In this document: positions 1-4,738 of the stretch, in pieces
Numbering within the stretch: the stretch's first letter is position 1
How the letters are laid out: each line of letters opens with the position of its first letter
Origin: Nocardioidaceae bacterium
GTDB lineage: Bacteria; Actinomycetota; Actinomycetes; Propionibacteriales; Nocardioidaceae
Length of the DNA stretch: 5,967 nt
Direction of reading: 5' to 3'
Assembly: GCA_013693815.1 (NCBI GenBank)
Contig: CP059259.1
Location: forward strand, 471,367 to 477,333
Program-made: the position numbers and the translations under genes
Notes under the pieces: model-generated
What the model was told of the DNA's origin: nothing
What the model saw: the letters and a program-made list of their open reading frames with translations, nothing else
The model's database searches: none

Positions 1-1875
1 GAGCAACGAGATTGGACCCGCGACCACGCCGAGTACGTCTTGACCAACCCAGACATGCTGCATCACTCGCTGCTGCCCACTCATCACAGATGGTCGCGGT
101 TCTTCGCGCTCCTGGATCATGTGGTGATCGACGAAGCACACCACTATCGCGGTGTCTTCGGCGCCCACATCGCGCAGGTCGTGCGCCGATTACGGCGGAT
201 CGCCCACCACTACGGAGCCGATCCGACCTTCCTGTTGGCCTCGGCCACGATCGCGGACCCCGGCGGCGCAGCCCACCGGCTCACAGGCCTGGAGGCGACT
301 GCGATCGAGGTCGATCACTCGCGTCGAGGAGCGGTCCAGCTTGCGCTCTGGGAACCGGGATTCACCCAGGCAGTCGGTGAAAATGGCGCGCCCGTGCGCC
401 GCTCGGCCGCCGCGGAGTCGGCCGATCTATTGGCGGACCTCGCTGTCGAGGGGCTGCGGACGCTCGCCTTCATCCGCTCACGGCAAGGGGCGGAAGCAGT
501 CGCGTTGTATGCCAAGCGATTGCTGGCTGACATCGATCCGGAGCTACCTGGCCGGATCGCCGCCTACCGGGGTGGTTACCTGCCCGAAGAGCGTCGCGGC
601 TTGGAGCGCGCCTTGCGCGACGGTGAGCTGCTCGGCCTGGCCGCTACCAATGCACTGGAGCTGGGGATCGACATCTCCGGGCTGGACAGCGTGTTGATCG
701 CCGGGTTCCCGGGCACCCGGGCCTCCTTATGGCAGCAGGCGGGACGGGCGGGTCGCGCCGGACAGGAATCCCTGGCTGTGCTGATCGCTCGGGACGATCC
801 GTTGGATACCTATCTGGTACACCATCCCGAAGCGCTCCTCGGCGCGCCCGTCGAGGCGGGGGTGTTCGACCCGGGTAACCCGTATGTGCTCGGTCCGCAC
901 CTCTGCGCGGCAGCCCATGAGCTGCCGCTCACCGAGGACGACTTCGGGTTGTTCGGCCCCACCACGGCAGACGGGATCGCGGCGCTGGAGCAAGCCGGGA
1001 TGCTGCGACGTCGGGCACAAGGCTGGTATTGGACCGATAGGTCACGGCCTAGCGACCTCGCCGATCTGCGCTCGACCGGGGGCACCCCGGTTCGGCTGGT
1101 GGAGGCCGGGACCGGCAGGCTGCTCGGCACGGTCGATGCCGCTGCGGCGCACAGCACTGCTCATGCCGGAGCCGTCTACGTCCACCAAGGAGACGCCTAT
1201 CGCGTGCTCGACCTCGACCTGGCCGACTCGGTCGCCTTTGTCGAACCGGGTGACCCTGGTTACTTCACCACCGCCCGTGAGCTCACCGATATCGAGGTGA
1301 TCGGCGAGCGTGAAGTGCGTTGCCAGGGTGAGGCGCGGCTGTCCTTGGGTGATGTTCGGGTGACCCACCAGGTCGTCTCCTATCTGAAACGCAAGGTGGG
1401 TTCCGGTGAGGTGTTCGCCGAGGAGCACCTGGAGTTGCCCGAGCGAAGCCTGGAGACCGTGGCGGTTTGGTGGACGGTGCCCGAGGAGTCACTGGCCGAT
1501 GCCGGGTTCGCCTTTGCCGATCTGCCAGGCGCAGCACACGCGGCCGAGCATGCGGCGATCGGGCTGCTGCCGCTGTTCGCCACCTGCGACCGATGGGACA
1601 TCGGCGGGGTCTCCACCGCGATGCACCCCGACACCGGTCGACTCACCGTGTTCGTCTACGACGGGCACCCAGGCGGTGCCGGGTTCGCCGAGCGCGGGTA
1701 TGCCGCGGCAGAAGCGTGGCTGCAGGCAACCCGCGATGCGATCGCGGACTGCGGTTGCCCCGAGGGATGCCCGTCGTGCGTGCAGTCCCCGAAGTGCGGC
1801 AACGCGAACTCTCCCCTGGACAAGGCCGGGGCGCTGCGCCTGCTCGATCTCGTTCTCATGAAGTCGCCGAGCTAG
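1..1875 (+). CDS. DEAH-box ATP-dependent helicase with C-terminal DUF1998 zinc-binding domain (MrfA/YprA-like), 5'-truncated by the window
   Basis: This is the C-terminal 624 residues of a superfamily 2 helicase, ending at TAG 1873-1875; the frame is open from base 1, so the true start lies upstream. Residue numbers count from base 1. Visible motifs, in order: TNPDML near 15-20; Walker B DEAH at 44-47; motif III SAT at 81-83; motif V TNALELGID from residue 216; motif VI QQAGRAGRAG around 245-254, with arginine-finger candidates R249 and R252. The P-loop and Q motif are outside the window. The C-terminal third has YDGHPGGAGFAERGY and a cysteine cluster (C584, C586, C590, C593, C599) with C-x3-C-x2-C-x5-C spacing in a CPSCVQSPKCGN context, typical of DUF1998. 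Bacillus subtilis MrfA, a member of this family, is a zinc-binding helicase acting in mitomycin-type DNA damage repair. A repair role here is inferred from family. No MrfB-like exonuclease gene is visible. Domain identity is firm; the physiological role is not. Confidence 0.9.
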   Translation, partial: EQRDWTRDHAEYVLTNPDMLHHSLLPTHHRWSRFFALLDHVVIDEAHHYRGVFGAHIAQVVRRLRRIAHHYGADPTFLLASATIADPGGAAHRLTGLEATAIEVDHSRRGAVQLALWEPGFTQAVGENGAPVRRSAAAESADLLADLAVEGLRTLAFIRSRQGAEAVALYAKRLLADIDPELPGRIAAYRGGYLPEERRGLERALRDGELLGLAATNALELGIDISGLDSVLIAGFPGTRASLWQQAGRAGRAGQESLAVLIARDDPLDTYLVHHPEALLGAPVEAGVFDPGNPYVLGPHLCAAAHELPLTEDDFGLFGPTTADGIAALEQAGMLRRRAQGWYWTDRSRPSDLADLRSTGGTPVRLVEAGTGRLLGTVDAAAAHSTAHAGAVYVHQGDAYRVLDLDLADSVAFVEPGDPGYFTTARELTDIEVIGEREVRCQGEARLSLGDVRVTHQVVSYLKRKVGSGEVFAEEHLELPERSLETVAVWWTVPEESLADAGFAFADLPGAAHAAEHAAIGLLPLFATCDRWDIGGVSTAMHPDTGRLTVFVYDGHPGGAGFAERGYAAAEAWLQATRDAIADCGCPEGCPSCVQSPKCGNANSPLDKAGALRLLDLVLMKSPS

Positions 1876-1887
1876 GCGGCACCAAAT

Positions 1888-1940
1888 AAGCTCGCGGTGC
1901 GGCGGCAGCGGCACTACCCGCACCGCGGAACTGGTGACCA
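1888..1940. repeat. Direct repeat, copy 1 (53 bp, hairpin-forming)
   Basis: This copy begins 13 nt after the helicase stop. It matches the copy at 2017-2069 in 51 of 53 positions, and the first 42 bp are identical. The differences are A1930 versus G2059 and T1932 versus C2061, both transitions. Inside it, CGCGGTGCGG (1893-1902) is perfectly complementary to CCGCACCGCG (1918-1927), giving a 10-bp GC-rich stem with a 15-nt loop. Position just after a stop codon suggests it could also serve as a 3'-end or terminator hairpin for the helicase transcript. No T-run follows it. Confidence 0.9.
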
Positions 1941-2016
1941 ACGGAGAACGGGGCAAAGGCGCGGGTATGGAGCACGGTTTCGGTTCCAGGCAGAGAGCGG
2001 CGGCTGCGCGGTTAAC

Positions 2017-2069
2017 AAGCTCGCGGTGCGGCGGCAGCGGCACTACCCGCACCGCGGAGCCGGTGACCA
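2017..2069. repeat. Direct repeat, copy 2 (53 bp, hairpin-forming)
   Basis: This second copy starts exactly 129 bp after copy 1. The perfect 10-bp stem is preserved at 2022-2031 and 2047-2056 with an identical 15-nt loop. Beyond 2069 the sequence diverges from the tail of copy 1, with only scattered matches such as AAGG near 1956-1959 and 2085-2088, so the unit may once have been longer or tandem. It lies about 100 bp upstream of the hppA promoter candidate and so is probably not transcribed as part of hppA. It could be a REP-like dispersed element; genome copy number is not visible here. Confidence 0.9.
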
Positions 2070-2147
2070 CGAGCGAGCAGGGTGAAGGACTGGGCGTGTG
2101 GGGCACTGCCCCGTTCGGGCTGGCACCGGGCGACCAGCGAAACGCAC

Positions 2148-2161
2148 CGAATGTGCATTCG
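2148..2161. promoter_or_regulatory. 14-bp palindrome, possible operator upstream of hppA
   Basis: CGAATG (2148-2153) and CATTCG (2156-2161) are perfect inverted repeats separated by TG. The site ends 11 nt before the -35-like hexamer of the hppA promoter candidate, where an activator or repressor could bind. It is more AT-rich than its surroundings. I do not recognise a specific regulator, and a palindrome of this size can occur by chance. Confidence 0.3.
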
Positions 2162-2172
2162 ATCACAACCCC

Positions 2173-2203
2173 TTGTCGAACGAGGTGGAGTTATTTGTAG
2201 AGT
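2173..2203 (+). promoter_or_regulatory. Probable hppA promoter
   Basis: TTGTCG (2173-2178) resembles a -35 element and TAGAGT (2198-2203) fits the actinobacterial TAnnnT -10 consensus. The 19-nt spacer is slightly long. Predicted transcription would begin near 2209-2210, leaving a leader of about 100 nt before the hppA ATG. The same GTAGAGT heptamer precedes the downstream methyltransferase gene. This is a sequence-pattern call only. Confidence 0.45.
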
Positions 2204-2297
2204 CAGGGCGGTTGTGTGTCGCCTACCGGCGGCCCAGCACTGATGCCTGCGCGCCAACGTCGCGGGCGCTCGTACATCGAATGGGCCGACCGGCCCT

Positions 2298-2305
2298 GGA
2301 GGAGG
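2298..2305 (+). promoter_or_regulatory. Ribosome binding site of hppA
   Basis: GGAGGAGG is a strong match to the anti-Shine-Dalgarno. The AGGAGG core (2300-2305) lies only 4 nt from the ATG at 2310, while the overlapping GGAGG (2298-2302) gives a more usual 7-nt spacing. This site decides the choice of 2310 as the hppA start. A 5-bp GGGCC/GGCCC hairpin (2283-2296) lies immediately upstream. Confidence 0.85.
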
Positions 2306-2309
2306 ACGC

Positions 2310-4604
2310 ATGTCCAGCACCGCCTTTGCCTCCGCTGTGGTCACAGCGGACACAGGTGAGTTGGACCTCTCCGGCACCAACCTGACCCTGGTCATCCTTG
2401 TCGGTGTCATCGCGCTCGTCGCGTTGGCCCTGGCTGCGATGTTCCGGAGCCAGGTGTTGGCCGCCGGTGAGGGCACCGACAACATGAAGCGCATCGCTCA
2501 AGCGGTGCAGGAGGGCGCCAACGCGTACCTCACCCGCCAGTTCCGTACGCTCGCAGTTTTCGCCGCGATCGCGTTCTTCTTGCTGTTGGCCCTTCCGGCC
2601 GATGACTGGGGAGTACGTATCGGGCGCTCGGTGTTCTTCCTGGTCGGCGCCGGCTTCTCTGCCGCCGTCGGCTACCTGGGCATGTCTCTGGCAGTCCGCG
2701 CCAACCTGCGGGTGGCCGCTGCCGCTAACGACCAGGGCCGTGACCCTGCGATGAACATCGGTTTCCGCACCGGCGCGACCGTCGGAATGCTGACCGTGGG
2801 TCTGGGCCTGCTCGGCGCCGCTGTGGTGGTCATCCTCTTCAACGAGGACGCACCGCACGTCCTGGAGGGCTTCGGCTTCGGCGCTGCTCTGCTGGCCATG
2901 TTCATGCGTGTCGGCGGCGGTATCTTCACCAAGGCCGCCGACGTCGGCGCCGATCTGGTCGGCAAGGTCGAGAACAACATTCCCGAGGACGACCCGCGCA
3001 ACGCCGCCACCATCGCCGACAACGTCGGTGACAACGTCGGTGACTGTGCCGGTATGGCCGCTGACCTCTTCGAGTCCTACGCCGTCACTTTGGTCGCGGC
3101 GCTCATCTTGGGCTCGCAGGCCTTCGGTGAGAAGGGGCTGGTGTTCCCGCTGATCGTTCCCGCGATCGGTGCCCTGACCGCGGTGCTCGGTGTGTTCATC
3201 ACCAAGCCGCGTGCCGGCGAAAACGGCCTGACCACGATCAACCGCGCCTTCTACATCTCGGCCGCCGTCGGCGCAGTCGCCTCGGTTGTCGCCGCGTTCA
3301 TCTACCTGCCCAGTGACTGGGCCGAGCTCGGCAGCTCCGCGGCTGACATCGGTCCGCAGTGGTTCGCCGCCGGCGCTGTCGTGATCGGCGTCGTGCTTGC
3401 TGCCGCGATCCTCGCTCTGACCGGCTACTTCACCGGCACCGACTACCGTCCGGTCAAGGACGTCGGTCGCACCTCGCTGACCGGCGCCGCGACAGTGATC
3501 CTGTCCGGTCTCGCGGTCGGATTCGAGTCCGCCGTCTACACCGCGATCGTGATCGGTGCTGCCGTGTTCGGTGCCGCACTGCTTGCGGGTGGCTCTGCCG
3601 GCCTCGCGCTGTTCGCCGTAGCGTTGGCCGGCTGTGGCCTGCTGACCACCGTCGGTGTCATCGTGGCCATGGACACCTTCGGTCCGGTCTCCGACAACGC
3701 CCAGGGCATCGCCGAGATGTCGGGTGACGTCAGCGAGGAGGGTGCGCAGATCCTCACCGAGCTCGACGCCGTCGGCAACACCACCAAGGCGATCACCAAG
3801 GGCATCGCGATCGCCACCGCAGTGCTCGCCGCGAGCGCGTTGTTCGCCTCCTACACCCAAAGCGCGTTCGATGCACTCGCCGACTCCGGTGTCGGCACCG
3901 ATGCCCTGGGTGGTTTCGGCGCCAGTTTCTTGGTGTACGACGCCAAGCTGCTGGTAGGTGCTCTGCTCGGTGCAGCGGTCGTGTTCCTCTTCTCCGGCCT
4001 GGCGATCAATGCCGTCGGCCGGGCTGCGGGCGCGGTCGTCTTCGAGGTACGTCGTCAGTTCCGCGAGATCCCCGGGATCATGGAGGGCACCGGCCGTCCC
4101 GAGTACGGCAAGGTCGTCGACATCGTCACCCGCGACTCGCTGCGCGAGCTGGCCACGCCAGGCATCTTGGCGATCCTGGCCCCGATCGCGGTCGGCTTCG
4201 GCCTCGGCGTCGGTCCGCTGGCCGGATTCCTGGCCGGTGCGATCGTCACCGGCACGCTGATGGCAGTGTTCCTGGCCAACTCCGGTGGAGCCTGGGACAA
4301 CGCCAAGAAGCTGGTCGAGGACGGCAACCATGGCGGCAAGGGCTCTGAGGCCCACGCCGCCACGGTGATCGGTGACACGGTCGGTGACCCGTTCAAGGAC
4401 ACCGCCGGCCCAGCGATCAACCCGCTGCTGAAGGTGATGAACCTGGTCTCCCTGCTGGTCGTCGGCGCAGTCGTGCAACTGTCGTACGGCAACGACGAGA
4501 ACGACGCGGTTCGGATCATCATCGCGGTCGTGGCCGCGCTCGGTATCGCTGCCGCGGTCTGGGTGTCCAAGCAGCGTTCGGTGGTCATCAGCGAAGACGC
4601 CTGA
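2310..4604 (+). CDS. hppA: Membrane-bound, proton-translocating pyrophosphatase (K+-independent type)
   Basis: This integral membrane enzyme hydrolyses pyrophosphate to two phosphates and couples this to proton transport out of the cytoplasm. The 764-residue length is normal for bacterial HppA. The hydrophobic profile fits the family's roughly 16 membrane segments, the first near residues 25-45. Signature elements: the substrate/Mg motif D211-x7-K219-x-E221 in DVGADLVGKVE, followed by NNIPEDDPRNAATIADNVGDNVGDCAGMAADLFESY to residue 257; VSDNAQGIAEMSG around D462; NSGGAWDNAKK at 657-667; and GDTVGDPFKDT with D689, D693, K696 and D697. In GNTTKAIT (489-496), K493 and T496 occupy positions that in K+-dependent enzymes are Ala and usually Ala/Gly. 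This predicts K+-independent H+ pumping. The start is set by the strong ribosome binding site. It has its own promoter candidate and a downstream hairpin terminator, so it is probably monocistronic. Proposed roles are pyrophosphate recycling and proton-motive-force maintenance. Confidence 0.98.
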   Translation: MSSTAFASAVVTADTGELDLSGTNLTLVILVGVIALVALALAAMFRSQVLAAGEGTDNMKRIAQAVQEGANAYLTRQFRTLAVFAAIAFFLLLALPADDWGVRIGRSVFFLVGAGFSAAVGYLGMSLAVRANLRVAAAANDQGRDPAMNIGFRTGATVGMLTVGLGLLGAAVVVILFNEDAPHVLEGFGFGAALLAMFMRVGGGIFTKAADVGADLVGKVENNIPEDDPRNAATIADNVGDNVGDCAGMAADLFESYAVTLVAALILGSQAFGEKGLVFPLIVPAIGALTAVLGVFITKPRAGENGLTTINRAFYISAAVGAVASVVAAFIYLPSDWAELGSSAADIGPQWFAAGAVVIGVVLAAAILALTGYFTGTDYRPVKDVGRTSLTGAATVILSGLAVGFESAVYTAIVIGAAVFGAALLAGGSAGLALFAVALAGCGLLTTVGVIVAMDTFGPVSDNAQGIAEMSGDVSEEGAQILTELDAVGNTTKAITKGIAIATAVLAASALFASYTQSAFDALADSGVGTDALGGFGASFLVYDAKLLVGALLGAAVVFLFSGLAINAVGRAAGAVVFEVRRQFREIPGIMEGTGRPEYGKVVDIVTRDSLRELATPGILAILAPIAVGFGLGVGPLAGFLAGAIVTGTLMAVFLANSGGAWDNAKKLVEDGNHGGKGSEAHAATVIGDTVGDPFKDTAGPAINPLLKVMNLVSLLVVGAVVQLSYGNDENDAVRIIIAVVAALGIAAAVWVSKQRSVVISEDA

Positions 4605-4617
4605 TCATTCGTATTCA

Positions 4618-4656
4618 CAGTTCGGCGCTGGTCCCTGGTGGGCCAGCGCCGAACTG
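4618..4656 (+). terminator. Hairpin terminator after hppA
   Basis: Fourteen nucleotides at 4618-4631 (CAGTTCGGCGCTGG) are perfectly complementary to 4643-4656. The stem can extend inward by CCC (4633-4635) with GGG (4640-4642), leaving a bulged T4632 and a TGGT tetraloop. It begins 14 nt after the hppA stop. Only ATTT follows, so the T-tract is weak, as is common for actinobacterial terminators. Confidence 0.85.
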
Positions 4657-4681
4657 ATTTCAACCGGTGATCGATGGAGGG

Positions 4682-4706
4682 TTTCCAGTCACCTGGTGAC
4701 TGGAAA
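4682..4706. promoter_or_regulatory. Perfect 25-bp palindrome upstream of the methyltransferase gene
   Basis: TTTCCAGTCACC (4682-4693) and GGTGACTGGAAA (4695-4706) are exact inverted repeats around T4694. The right arm ends 20 nt before the TAGAGT -10 element and overlaps where a -35 element should be, a typical operator position. As RNA it would fold into an 11-bp stem with a 3-nt loop, so a second terminator for hppA is the alternative. However, neither strand has a T-run after the stem. The near-absent central spacer and symmetric arms favour a protein-binding site. Confidence 0.6.
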
Positions 4707-4726
4707 AAGCACACGGATCTGTTACG

Positions 4727-4732
4727 TAGAGT
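4727..4732 (+). promoter_or_regulatory. -10 element predicting a leaderless methyltransferase transcript
   Basis: TAGAGT fits TAnnnT and ends 6 nt before the A of the ATG at 4739, so transcription should begin at or within a base of the start codon. There is no good -35 hexamer: the corresponding region, 4704-4709, reads AAAAAG. There is also no Shine-Dalgarno between 4724 and 4734. Both are usual for leaderless actinobacterial genes. Confidence 0.5.
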
Positions 4733-4738
4733 TGGGCA

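Larger units (their letters stand above)
1876..2309. other. 434-bp intergenic region upstream of hppA carrying repeats and regulatory signals
   Basis: I find no convincing gene between the helicase stop and the hppA start. The first part (1888-2069) is dominated by two copies of a hairpin-forming repeat. The middle (2070-2147) is GC-rich with a small hairpin, GGGGC at 2100-2104 against GCCCC at 2108-2112. The last part holds a 14-bp palindrome (2148-2161), a probable promoter (2173-2203), an untranslated leader of about 100 nt and a strong ribosome binding site. Frame 2 on the plus strand is open from 1862 to 2200. It lacks a ribosome binding site and recognisable protein features, so I treat it as non-coding. 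Confidence 0.75.

Noticed and set aside
1888..2069. A minimal CRISPR-like array (two repeats)
   Set aside because: The repeats are 53 bp with 76-bp separation, only two copies exist, they have strong internal hairpins, and no cas gene is visible. This is not CRISPR architecture.
1489..2166. A 225-codon minus-strand frame across the helicase 3' end and the repeats
   Set aside because: Most of it is antisense to the helicase DUF1998 region, and the remainder reads the hairpin repeats in reverse, giving repeated Pro/His/Arg-rich peptides. There is no start signal.
2070..2200. A MITE or insertion-sequence remnant following repeat copy 2
   Set aside because: I could not find terminal inverted repeats or a target-site duplication bounding the region, and no transposase fragment is readable in any frame.
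2243..2359. A 38-codon upstream ORF in the hppA leader, overlapping the hppA start and containing CLRCGH
   Set aside because: No Shine-Dalgarno precedes the ATG at 2243. The Cys/His content comes from reading hppA codons out of frame.
2098..2385. A 95-codon frame overlapping the hppA start
   Set aside because: It has a GTG start without a ribosome binding site, runs through the predicted promoter, and overlaps hppA codons in another frame.
2223..4478. A 751-codon open frame on the minus strand opposite hppA
   Set aside because: It is strictly antisense to a well-conserved gene. Its composition (Asp, Gly, Gln, Arg, Glu, His rich) is that of the reverse complement of GC-rich codons, with no recognisable domain and no good ribosome binding site.
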